Below the pieces are notes generated by a model, which did not search any database, was not told where the DNA came from, and was given only the letters and a program-made list of their open reading frames with translations. Both the position numbers and the translations under genes were made by a program. From Pseudomonadota bacterium (GTDB lineage: Bacteria > Desulfobacterota > JADFVX01): a stretch of 9,150 bases of DNA. Positions within the stretch are counted from its first letter, which is position 1; each line of letters starts with the position of its first letter. Where the stretch lies: positions 1 to 9,150 of the forward strand of contig JADFVM010000088.1 in NCBI GenBank assembly GCA_015222555.1. Reading direction: 5' to 3'. This document shows, in pieces, positions 1-6,474 of this stretch.

Positions 1-124
1 CGAGGGCCGCGCAGGCATAGTTGACACTCTGTCGAGCAGCCCGACCGAGCAAAAGCCAGGCAGGGTGTGACTTTTAACCGCCGCAGTAGAAAGTTGGTGA
101 GAAATACGGGTTAAGGAGGGTCAT
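1..124. other. Unassigned G+C-rich left edge ahead of fabG
   Basis: No gene can be named here. One + frame is open from the left edge and ends at the TGA at 68-70, giving about 22 codons ending ...SSPTEQKPGRV. This does not resemble the C-terminus of FabD, the gene usually found just upstream of fabG. Bases 1-60 contain 39 G or C (65%), clearly richer than the genes that follow. A TTGACA hexamer occurs at 21-26, but no TATAAT-like sequence lies at the right distance, so I do not call a promoter. The last part (72-116) can fold into a stem next to the fabG ribosome binding site. Confidence 0.5.
72..116 (+). promoter_or_regulatory. Possible hairpin beside the fabG ribosome binding site
   Basis: TTAACC at 74-79 is complementary to GGTTAA at 109-114, and two further G-T pairs (72-73 with 115-116) lengthen the stem to eight pairs. 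The right arm takes in the first bases of the Shine-Dalgarno sequence AAGGAGG (113-119). Folding could therefore partly hide the site and tune fabG translation. The loop is about 29 nt and the stem is short, so this is only a candidate; no ligand-binding family is recognised. Confidence 0.25.
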
Positions 125-865
125 ATGCAATTAGAAGGAAAAAGAGTTTTAATTACCGGTGCAGCCCAGGGTATTGGCAAATCCATTGCTCTCCTTATGG
201 CAAAGGAAGGCGCTGACCTCGCTATATCGGATATTAACCTTGAGCTTGCAATTAGCACCGCCAAAGAAGTAGAATCTCTTGGCAGAAAGGCAGTTGCCAT
301 AGAAGGCAATGTGGCAGACTCGAAAAGTGTCGATGAAATGGTTTCAAAGGTTGTCCAGCACCTGGGCGGCATAGATGTCCTTGTTAATAACGCCGGAATT
401 ACAAGAGATACACTTCTAATGAGAATGAAGGACGAAGACTGGGATGCCGTTATTAATATCAACCTGAAAGGGACATTTAACTGCACACGGTCGGCAGTCA
501 AACATATGTCAAAGCAGCGCTCCGGCAAGATTATTAATATCGCGTCTATTGTTGGCCTCATGGGAAATGTGGGACAGGCAAATTATGCCGCCTCGAAAGC
601 GGGTGTTATTGGCCTGACTAAAACCGCGGCCAGAGAATATGCAGCGAGAGGCATTAACATAAACGCCGTTGCTCCTGGCTTTATTGCCACAGCCATGACA
701 GATGCCATCCCGGAGAAAGCCAGAGATGAACTGACAGCGCAGATTCCCATGGGAAAACTTGGAAGCTCTGACGACGTGGCTAATGCTGTACTCTTTCTTG
801 CCAGTGAAGCATCCAGCTATATTACGGGTCAGGTCATTAGTGTGAATGGCGGAATGTATATGTAA
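125..865 (+). CDS. fabG: 3-oxoacyl-[acyl-carrier-protein] reductase FabG
   Basis: FabG reduces 3-oxoacyl-ACP to 3-hydroxyacyl-ACP, the first reduction in each cycle of type II fatty-acid elongation, in the cytoplasm. The 246-residue length is normal for this short-chain dehydrogenase/reductase. Visible motifs are the nucleotide-binding TGAAQGIG (11-18), NNAG (88-91), catalytic Asn113, Ser141, Tyr154 and Lys158 (YAASK), and the C-terminal end ITGQVISVNGGMYM. The start follows AAGGAGG (113-119) by 5 nt. One oddity is Gln15, where many FabG proteins have an Arg that contacts the NADPH phosphate, together with Asp36 at the end of strand 2; this combination usually favours NADH. The downstream acpP and fabF genes support the assignment as the fatty-acid enzyme rather than another SDR. 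The family call is very secure; cofactor preference is inferred. Confidence 0.96.
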   Translation: MQLEGKRVLITGAAQGIGKSIALLMAKEGADLAISDINLELAISTAKEVESLGRKAVAIEGNVADSKSVDEMVSKVVQHLGGIDVLVNNAGITRDTLLMRMKDEDWDAVININLKGTFNCTRSAVKHMSKQRSGKIINIASIVGLMGNVGQANYAASKAGVIGLTKTAAREYAARGININAVAPGFIATAMTDAIPEKARDELTAQIPMGKLGSSDDVANAVLFLASEASSYITGQVISVNGGMYM

Positions 866-946
866 TGAAAGGCTCGATCTGTGAGCTAGGCCTGATGACT
901 ACATTCTATAAATAAAATAAGACAACGGTACTAATTAAATCAAATC

Positions 947-953
947 AGGAGGT
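947..953 (+). promoter_or_regulatory. Strong ribosome binding site of acpP
   Basis: AGGAGGT lies 5 nt before the acpP ATG and is the fullest anti-Shine-Dalgarno match in the window. This fits the need for very high acyl carrier protein synthesis. The 93-nt gap between fabG and acpP is otherwise A+T-rich; a TATAAAT at 907-913 has no matching -35, so an internal promoter is possible but not called. Confidence 0.7.
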
Positions 954-958
954 ATAAC

Positions 959-1192
959 ATGTCAATTGAGGAAAAGGTAAAAGAAATTATTGTGGAGCAA
1001 CTTGGGGCAAATAAGGAAGATGTCGTTGAGAACGCCTCTTTCATAGATGACCTTGGAGCTGACTCACTGGATACAGTAGAACTGGTCATGGCACTTGAAG
1101 AGGAATTCGGCGTAGAGATTCCCGATGAAGATGCAGAGCAGATTAAAACTGTTCAGGATGCCGTAAATTATATTAATAAGCACAAAGAATAA
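959..1192 (+). CDS. acpP: Acyl carrier protein AcpP
   Basis: AcpP is the small acidic cytoplasmic carrier that holds growing acyl chains on a 4'-phosphopantetheine arm and delivers them to FabG, FabF and acyltransferases. The 77-residue length is typical. The phosphopantetheine attachment site is Ser36 in GADSLDTVELVMALEEEFG (33-51), the classic DSL motif at the start of helix II. The protein is rich in Glu and Asp, as expected for the family. It lies between fabG and fabF, its usual position in Gram-negative fab clusters, and its ATG follows a strong Shine-Dalgarno sequence. Nothing is missing or unusual. A carrier protein for polyketide synthesis is a formal alternative, but the neighbours and the conserved helix II make the fatty-acid role clear. 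Confidence 0.97.
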   Translation: MSIEEKVKEIIVEQLGANKEDVVENASFIDDLGADSLDTVELVMALEEEFGVEIPDEDAEQIKTVQDAVNYINKHKE

Positions 1193-1224
1193 CTTGATCC
1201 TCCAGATTCAGGAGAACATTATTT

Positions 1225-2457
1225 ATGAGAAGAGTGGCAGTAACCGGGCTCGGTGCGATTACACCTCTCGGGATAGGGACTGAAGAGAGCTGGGAAAACC
1301 TGATTAAAGGCGTTTCCGGCATCGGCCCTGTAACAAGATTCGATGCCTCCGATTTCCCATCACGCATTGCCGGTGAAGTGAAAGGCTTTGATCCTTCCCT
1401 CTATATCGAGAAGAAGGATATCAAAAAAATGGATACCTTCATCCACTACGCCATGGGTGCAGCTCAAATGGCAATGGACGATGCCGGACTGGAGATCACC
1501 CCGGACAATGCCGAGAGAGTCGGCGTGATGGTTGGTTCAGGCATGGGTGGGCTGCCGGCCATCGAAAGATACTATGACCAATACTTGAAGGGCGGCCCGC
1601 GAAAGATATCACCTTTCCTCATTCCAATGATCATTATCAACATGGCCTCCGGCCATATTTCCATTAAATATGGCGCCAAAGGTCCTAACTCCAGCGTTGT
1701 CACCGCCTGTGCAACGGGAACGCATGCTATCGGAGATGCATACAAAATAATACAGAGAGGCGATGCCGATGCTATGATCGCTGGTGGATCTGAATCAGTC
1801 ATCTGCCCCCTTGCTTTCGGTGGTTTTGGCTCTGCCAAAGCACTCTCAACACGTAATGACCAAGCGGAAAAGGCCAGCAGGCCCTTTGATGCTGAGCGGG
1901 ATGGTTTTGTTATTGGTGAAGGCGCAGGTATCCTTATACTCGAAGAAATGGAATCAGCCAAATCAAGAGGTGCAAAGATTTATGGTGAAGTTGCTGGATA
2001 TGGCATGTCAGGTGACGCCTACCACATGACCTCTCCTTCTGAAGGGGGGGAAGGTGCGGCCAGATGCATGGAAATGACCATGAAAGATGCGAAGGTCAAC
2101 GCCGAAGAGGTCAACTATATTAATGCCCATGGCACCTCAACACCTGCCGGCGATGCCGGCGAAACGATGGCAATCAAAAAAGTCCTTGGGGACAGTGCCT
2201 ATAAGACAGCCGTCAGCTCCACCAAGTCCATGACAGGTCATCTTTTGGGAGCGGCAGGCGCTGTTGAGTCTATATTTTCTCTTCTTGCCATAGAAAGGGG
2301 AATCCTTCCACCAACGATGAATCTGGAAAACCCCGATCCGGAGTGTGATCTTGATTATGTTCCTAATGAAGCAAGGGATGCACAAGTAAATGTGGCCATG
2401 TCAAACTCTTTTGGTTTTGGCGGTACCAATGCCACCCTTATTTTCAAAAAAATATAA
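1225..2457 (+). CDS. fabF: 3-oxoacyl-[acyl-carrier-protein] synthase II FabF
   Basis: FabF catalyses Claisen condensation of malonyl-ACP with acyl-ACP, extending the chain by two carbons in the cytoplasm. The 410-residue length and the N-terminus RRVAVTGLGAITPLG are typical of KAS II. The catalytic set is complete: nucleophile Cys162 (TACATGTHAIG), His302 (NAHGTSTPAGD), Lys334 and His339 (STKSMTGHLLGAAGA), and the C-terminal NSFGFGGTN loop (394-402). These lie one residue before the E. coli FabF numbering. The Cys-His-His triad separates it from FabH, and the closing GFGGTN loop is normal. AGGAGA at 1210-1215 lies 9 nt before the ATG. It sits 32 nt after acpP and 9 nt before rpiB, so it is almost certainly co-transcribed with both. 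FabB is the nearest alternative, but the sequence style and linkage to acpP favour FabF. Confidence 0.96.
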   Translation: MRRVAVTGLGAITPLGIGTEESWENLIKGVSGIGPVTRFDASDFPSRIAGEVKGFDPSLYIEKKDIKKMDTFIHYAMGAAQMAMDDAGLEITPDNAERVGVMVGSGMGGLPAIERYYDQYLKGGPRKISPFLIPMIIINMASGHISIKYGAKGPNSSVVTACATGTHAIGDAYKIIQRGDADAMIAGGSESVICPLAFGGFGSAKALSTRNDQAEKASRPFDAERDGFVIGEGAGILILEEMESAKSRGAKIYGEVAGYGMSGDAYHMTSPSEGGEGAARCMEMTMKDAKVNAEEVNYINAHGTSTPAGDAGETMAIKKVLGDSAYKTAVSSTKSMTGHLLGAAGAVESIFSLLAIERGILPPTMNLENPDPECDLDYVPNEARDAQVNVAMSNSFGFGGTNATLIFKKI

Positions 2458-2466
2458 ACTATTAAT

Positions 2467-2910
2467 ATGATTGCTATTGCCAGTGACCACGGTGGATTTG
2501 AGTTAAAAGAGGATATTAAAGACTTCCTTAATGATGCCGGTTATGAGTTTACCGACCTGGGCACAAACAACAATGACTCCGTTGATTATCCCGATTACGG
2601 TATTAAATTATCCAGGCGGGTAGCCTCGCAGGAATTTGAAAAAGGCATTCTTATCTGCGGTACAGGCATAGGGATGTCCATCGTGGCAAACAAGATACCG
2701 GGTATTAGGGCCGCTCTGCTGAATGATGTTTTCTCAGCCAGAATGAGCACAGAACATAACAATGCAAATATAATCGTCATCGGTGGACGTGTGACCGGAA
2801 AGGGACTGGCAAGGGAATTAGTCAAGGCCTGGCTGGAGGCGACCTTTGAAGGAGGAAGGCATCAGAAAAGGCTGGATAAGATTGCCGAACTTGAAAGGAA
2901 TCTGACATAA
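2467..2910 (+). CDS. rpiB: Ribose-5-phosphate isomerase B
   Basis: RpiB interconverts ribose 5-phosphate and ribulose 5-phosphate in the non-oxidative pentose phosphate pathway. The 147-residue length is normal for the RpiB/LacAB fold. Conserved features are SDHGG (6-10, with Asp7 and His8), DYPDY (40-44), the catalytic Cys64 in ICGTGIGMSIVANK (63-76), EHNNAN (96-101) and GGRHQKR (129-135), which bind the sugar phosphate. The retained active-site Cys favours RpiB over the LacA/LacB subunits of galactose-6-phosphate isomerase. The gene begins 9 nt after the fabF stop, in the same frame, and has no visible Shine-Dalgarno sequence, so translation probably depends on ribosomes finishing fabF. The in-frame fabF stop at 2455-2457 rules out a longer N-terminus. 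Linkage of rpiB to fabF is, from memory, common in deltaproteobacteria. A terminator follows directly. Confidence 0.95.
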   Translation: MIAIASDHGGFELKEDIKDFLNDAGYEFTDLGTNNNDSVDYPDYGIKLSRRVASQEFEKGILICGTGIGMSIVANKIPGIRAALLNDVFSARMSTEHNNANIIVIGGRVTGKGLARELVKAWLEATFEGGRHQKRLDKIAELERNLT

Positions 2911-2929
2911 CTTAAATTTTCATTACCTT

Positions 2930-2963
2930 AAAAAAAGGCAGGGTTTGCACCCTGCCTTTTTTT
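2930..2963 (+). terminator. Rho-independent terminator after rpiB
   Basis: The arms GGCAGGG (2937-2943) and CCCTGCC (2950-2956) pair perfectly around a 6-nt loop, and the flanking seven A (2930-2936) pair with seven T (2957-2963), giving a 14-bp stem ending in a U run. It begins 19 nt after the rpiB stop and closes the fab-rpiB unit. Because an A run mirrors the T run it could also work on the opposite strand, but no minus-strand gene faces it here. Confidence 0.95.
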
Positions 2964-2981
2964 ATGCGCTAAACTTTATTC

Positions 2982-2993
2982 AATTTTAAAATT
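2982..2993. repeat. Perfect A/T palindrome upstream of the cyclase promoter
   Basis: AATTTTAAAATT is a perfect 12-bp palindrome 43 nt upstream of the -35 box at 3037. It lies in the 131-nt spacer between the terminator and the cyclase gene. It might be an operator or simply A/T-rich promoter DNA; short A/T palindromes arise easily by chance. Confidence 0.3.
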
Positions 2994-3035
2994 AATGGAC
3001 CTGCAGTAACATTCACGACAGCAGATAAATACGTT

Positions 3036-3047
3036 ATTGACTTCAAT
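3036..3047. promoter_or_regulatory. Small dyad overlapping the -35 box, possible operator
   Basis: ATTGA (3036-3040) and TCAAT (3043-3047) form an inverted repeat around a 2-nt centre, exactly over the -35 hexamer. A further ATTGA occurs at 3071-3075, 35 nt downstream near the expected transcription start. A repressor bound here would block RNA polymerase. The arms are only 5 nt, so chance is a real alternative. Confidence 0.25.
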
Positions 3048-3064
3048 ACTTATTTTGATACAAT
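3037..3064 (+). promoter_or_regulatory. Sigma70-type promoter with extended -10 for the cyclase gene
   Basis: The -35 box TTGACT (3037-3042, 5 of 6 matches to TTGACA) and the -10 box TACAAT (3059-3064, 5 of 6 to TATAAT) are separated by 16 nt. A TG at 3056-3057, one base before the -10 box, makes an extended -10. Transcription should start near 3071, leaving a leader of about 24 nt with the weak ribosome binding site GGGAG (3086-3090), 4 nt before the ATG at 3095. It lies immediately after a terminator, where a new promoter is needed, and probably drives the cyclase gene and the downstream genes. Confidence 0.7.
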
Positions 3065-3094
3065 CAGGTCATTGAATCTGACAATGGGAGCTCA

Positions 3095-5335
3095 ATGAAA
3101 CGCCTTATCTGCAATCCCCCCCTCCTCATCAGCCTTTTTATTTCTCTGTTCACCATTGCACTCTATTACGGCCAATTCCCCCTATTTGACATGATGGAAA
3201 GCAAAAGCCTGGATCTGCGCTTTCGAGCACGAGGTGAAACCCAACCGGGCCCCGAGGTTGCCATTGTCGCCATTGATGAAAAGAGTCTGGACAAACTGGG
3301 CAGATGGCCATGGCCGCGAAAAACTATTGCTCAATTGATTGATGCATTAAGCGAATATAATGTAAATAGTATAGGATTTGATATCGTCTTCGCTGAACCG
3401 GACCAAATATCTGAATCTAACACATTAAGCAAGATAGAGAAGAAGGTTAAATCCCTGTCCATCAGGAATTCGGAACTCACTTCTTATCTCACTAACATGA
3501 AAAGGGATACAGATAATGACGCAATCCTTGCCGATGCTATTAGACGTTCAAAAAGGACTATCCTCGGTTATTTCTTTCATAAGTCTAATAAAAACCTTGA
3601 ACATGTTAAAGCTGAAGATAACACCCTTCCGGAAAGCATGACAAAATCGGCATATTCTTTAATAGAGTATTCAACACCGTCATCAGCGGAAGTATTGTAC
3701 GCCATAGAAAACTACTCAATAGAGGCCAACCTGCCGGAGTTATCTCAAGGTGCCAGTGATTTCGGACACTTCAACATTAATCCCGACCCTGATGGTAGTA
3801 TACGGTGGGCACCCCTTATCATGAATTTTAAAGGAGAAGATTTCCCTCCACTCTCCTTACAGCTTGTAAGACACTATTTGGGTAAACCTAATCTATCAAG
3901 AACTATTGATATCTATGGCATAAAAAATATTACTTTAGGGAAAAAGTCAATCCCAACCGATGTTGAGGGCAACTTTCTCATTAACTTCAGGGGTGGGCGA
4001 AAGACTTTTCCTCATTATTCAGTTTACGATGTGCTTGAAAAAAAAGTTCCTGTAGAAAAATTAAAAAATAAGATCGTTCTCGTCGGGGCAACCGCTGTTG
4101 CTGTCTATGATATGAGAGTAACACCTTTTGATGAACAGTTTCCAGGCGTTGAAGTGCATGCCAATATAATTGATAACATTCTACACAATAATTTTCTCAG
4201 CCAACCTGACTGGACGGATTTAGTCAACATATTGATTATCCTTGCTACAGGGATTTTCTTAGGTATTGTATTGCCAAAGCTGGGTGCACGCTCAGCATTT
4301 ATTATCTTCATTGTCCTACTATGCGCCTATATCGGTGGAAACTTCTACGCCTTTGTCAACAGAGGGTACTGGCTCACCATTATTTATCCTCTTTTTTCAC
4401 TTCTGGCCATCTATATAACAATCACCCTATATCGCTACATGACTGAAGAGCGGGAGAAGAAAAAAGTAAGGGTGGCTTTCCAGTATTACATGACATCCTC
4501 CGTCGTCAATGAAGTCCTCAAAAATCCCGAGAAGCTTAAGCTGGGCGGCGATAAGAAAGTACTCACCGTCCTTTTTTCAGATATCAGAAGCTTTACCACC
4601 ATTTCAGAGAAAATGGAACCGCAGGCGCTTGTACACTTTCTCAATGAATATCTAACAGTCATGACTGATAGAGTTTTTGAACATGATGGTGTGTTGGACA
4701 AATATATGGGAGATGCCATAATGGCCATCTACGGGGCACCGATGGAACGATTGAATCATCCCTACACCGCCTGCTTGACCGCTCTTGATATGATGCAAGA
4801 CCTGAAAAAACTCCATAAGACATGGGAAGAGAAGAATTTTCCGAGGATAGATATAGGAATAGGGGTCGCTACGGGCCCCATGGTTGTCGGCAATATGGGT
4901 TCTGAAAGACGCTTTGATTATACAGTTATGGGCGATACCGTCAACCTGGGATCGCGACTTGAAGGCTTGAATAAAGTCTACGGATCAAACATCATCATCA
5001 GTGAGGAAACCTACAGTGAAGTAAAAGATAAATTAGTTTGTCGTCAACTAGGTGCAGTCAAAGTGAAAGGGAAAAACAAGCCTGTTAAAATTTTCGAGCT
5101 TTTGGCAAAAGGAGACGGTGACAAAAGATATCTTAAACTGGCGGAAAGTTTTGAATCGGCCCTCGGCTTGTATATGGCCAGGAAATGGATGGAAGCGATA
5201 GAGGCTTTTGAGAAAGTTTTGAAAATTCGGCCCAGCGATACTCCGTCGCAGCTATACATAAAACAGAGCAAAGCCTTATATCAATCCCCGCCACCGGCTG
5301 ATTGGGACGGTGTATTTATATCAAAAACAAAATGA
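3095..5335 (+). CDS. CHASE2-domain membrane adenylate cyclase (class III, IIIb-like)
   Basis: This receptor cyclase is expected to make cAMP from ATP in the cytoplasm in response to a signal sensed outside the membrane. In order it has an N-terminal helix (about 9-25), a CHASE2 sensor (about 27-370, with DLRFRARGE near its start and KIVLVGATA-YDMRVTPFDEQFPGVEVHANI near its end), three membrane helices (about 376-448), a linker helix, the cyclase domain (about 488-668) and a short TPR-like helix pair (about 688-714). The cyclase domain keeps both metal-binding aspartates (Asp496 in FSDIRSFT, Asp540 in KYMGD), Lys536, Thr610, Asn617 and Arg621. The Lys/Thr purine pair is that of class IIIb adenylate cyclases; guanylate cyclases normally carry Glu and Cys-like residues. 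The tail PPPADWDGV (Trp737) recalls many CHASE2 cyclases. The stimulus is unknown. The gene has its own promoter and ends 42 nt before the glycosyltransferase. Confidence 0.93.
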   Translation: MKRLICNPPLLISLFISLFTIALYYGQFPLFDMMESKSLDLRFRARGETQPGPEVAIVAIDEKSLDKLGRWPWPRKTIAQLIDALSEYNVNSIGFDIVFAEPDQISESNTLSKIEKKVKSLSIRNSELTSYLTNMKRDTDNDAILADAIRRSKRTILGYFFHKSNKNLEHVKAEDNTLPESMTKSAYSLIEYSTPSSAEVLYAIENYSIEANLPELSQGASDFGHFNINPDPDGSIRWAPLIMNFKGEDFPPLSLQLVRHYLGKPNLSRTIDIYGIKNITLGKKSIPTDVEGNFLINFRGGRKTFPHYSVYDVLEKKVPVEKLKNKIVLVGATAVAVYDMRVTPFDEQFPGVEVHANIIDNILHNNFLSQPDWTDLVNILIILATGIFLGIVLPKLGARSAFIIFIVLLCAYIGGNFYAFVNRGYWLTIIYPLFSLLAIYITITLYRYMTEEREKKKVRVAFQYYMTSSVVNEVLKNPEKLKLGGDKKVLTVLFSDIRSFTTISEKMEPQALVHFLNEYLTVMTDRVFEHDGVLDKYMGDAIMAIYGAPMERLNHPYTACLTALDMMQDLKKLHKTWEEKNFPRIDIGIGVATGPMVVGNMGSERRFDYTVMGDTVNLGSRLEGLNKVYGSNIIISEETYSEVKDKLVCRQLGAVKVKGKNKPVKIFELLAKGDGDKRYLKLAESFESALGLYMARKWMEAIEAFEKVLKIRPSDTPSQLYIKQSKALYQSPPPADWDGVFISKTK

Positions 5336-5377
5336 GTTATTTGAGACTTAAGATCAGGTACTCCCTTTACAGGCAAA

Positions 5378-6469
5378 TTGACGAATAAAATAAAGCTTTT
5401 AAAAGGGCTGGATACCCTCCTTGGCCCCATTGCTGTCCGCATAGTAAAACTGCTCTTTTCTCCCCGCCAGACAGTTTCTGAGGTGCCGGAATCTATACTA
5501 ATCCTTCGACCGGGCGGTATTGGTGATGCCGTCCTTCTCATTCCAGCCATACATTCAATTAAAACAGCCTTCCCGCAGGCCGGAATTGACATACTGGCAG
5601 AGAAAAGAAACTCGGAAGTTTTTTCTTTATGTCCCGCCATTAACAAACTCCTTTTATATGACAGGCCCAAAGAACTGTTTCAGGCAATCAGGGGAAGGTA
5701 TGACGCAGTGATTGATACAGAACAGTGGTACAGGCTCTCCGCTGTTATGGCCTACCTGACAGGCGCGCCTATAAGGATAGGTTTTTCAACCAACAAGCGC
5801 CGCGATCTTTTTAACAGCAAGGTTAGTTACAGTCAGGATGAGCATGAAATAGACAGTTTTTTAAACCTCGCCTCACAATTAACAAAAAAAGAGGCTTACA
5901 AAAGGTCAGTTCCCTTCATTTCGCTTCATCCTGCCGCCACTGATTACGTGAACTCCTTGCTGAAACATTTTTCCGGTTTAAAAATCATTGCCCTTTTCCC
6001 CGGCGGCAGTACGGAAGAAAAGAGATGGGAAGCTGAAAAATTTTACGAGTTGTCCTTCAAATTAAATAAAGAGGGTTATGCCATCGTCGTCGTCGGTTCA
6101 CGTGATGATCTGTCATCAGGCGCAATTATTACAGATGGAATTCCGGAATCCCTCAATCTCTGCGGGAAACTCTCTCTTACTGAATCAGCCGCAGTTTTAA
6201 AAGAAGCATCCTTGCTGATCACAGGAGACTCTGGTATAATGCACCTCGCCTTTGGGCTGGGGAGCAAAACAGTCTCCCTTTTCGGGCCAGGAAACTATCG
6301 CAAATGGGCTCCCCCTGGAGATAAGCACCGTATGGTCTCCAAAAATGTAAGTTGCAGTCCCTGTAGCAGATTCGGACACACACCAGGCTGTCGCAGGGGA
6401 AGAGAGTGTATGAAACTCATAACCGTTGATGAAGTTTTTCAACAGGCTATGCAGCTGCTAAAGGAATGA
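5378..6469 (+). CDS. Glycosyltransferase family 9 protein, LPS heptosyltransferase-like
   Basis: GT9 enzymes such as WaaC and WaaF transfer ADP-activated heptose to lipopolysaccharide core at the inner face of the cytoplasmic membrane. This 363-residue protein has the N-terminal ILRPGGIGDAVLLIPAI (40-56, with the expected base Asp50), a middle FPGGSTEEKRW segment, and the C-terminal sugar-nucleotide motif GDSGIMHLA (283-291) followed by SLFGPGNYRKWAP. Four cysteines (326, 329, 338, 344) end in CM, a pattern seen in this family. The ~35-residue N-terminal extension is also common. The start is uncertain: no ATG lies near, TTG at 5378 with a weak AGG upstream is the best choice, and an in-frame TGA at 5342 limits any extension. 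It lies 42 nt after the cyclase gene and 5 nt before the ABC ATPase. The exact sugar and acceptor cannot be read from the sequence. Confidence 0.88.
   Translation: MTNKIKLLKGLDTLLGPIAVRIVKLLFSPRQTVSEVPESILILRPGGIGDAVLLIPAIHSIKTAFPQAGIDILAEKRNSEVFSLCPAINKLLLYDRPKELFQAIRGRYDAVIDTEQWYRLSAVMAYLTGAPIRIGFSTNKRRDLFNSKVSYSQDEHEIDSFLNLASQLTKKEAYKRSVPFISLHPAATDYVNSLLKHFSGLKIIALFPGGSTEEKRWEAEKFYELSFKLNKEGYAIVVVGSRDDLSSGAIITDGIPESLNLCGKLSLTESAAVLKEASLLITGDSGIMHLAFGLGSKTVSLFGPGNYRKWAPPGDKHRMVSKNVSCSPCSRFGHTPGCRRGRECMKLITVDEVFQQAMQLLKE
6461..6465 (+). promoter_or_regulatory. Ribosome binding site that sets the ABC ATPase start
   Basis: AAGGA lies inside the last codons of the glycosyltransferase gene. It directly abuts the ATG at 6466, leaving no spacer, but lies 9 nt before the ATG at 6475. 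The second ATG is therefore the likely start. Confidence 0.65.
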
Positions 6470-6474
6470 AAGCT

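Noticed and set aside
21..49. Promoter from TTGACA at 21-26
   Set aside because: The expected -10 position reads G/C-rich with no TATAAT-like hexamer.
65..124. 5' end of a group II intron (GTGTGAC at 65-71)
   Set aside because: The GUGYG match is short; there is no reverse transcriptase, no domain V hairpin, and fabG begins with a normal ribosome binding site only 55 nt later.
121..561. Minus-strand open frame of 146 codons opposite fabG
   Set aside because: It mirrors the coding pattern of fabG, has no family resemblance and no ribosome binding site.
870..893. Terminator hairpin after fabG
   Set aside because: Only a 4-5 bp stem (GCTC/GAGC) without a T run; not enough to end transcription inside the fab cluster.
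884..913. Internal promoter ahead of acpP with TATAAA at 907-912
   Set aside because: No -35-like sequence at 16-18 nt spacing; the tract may simply be A/T-rich.
1572..1961. Minus-strand open frame opposite fabF
   Set aside because: Antisense shadow of a fully conserved catalytic region of FabF.
6466..6474. ABC ATPase starting at the ATG at 6466
   Set aside because: The AAGGA site directly touches this ATG; the ATG at 6475 has a normal 9-nt spacing and gives a typical N-terminus.
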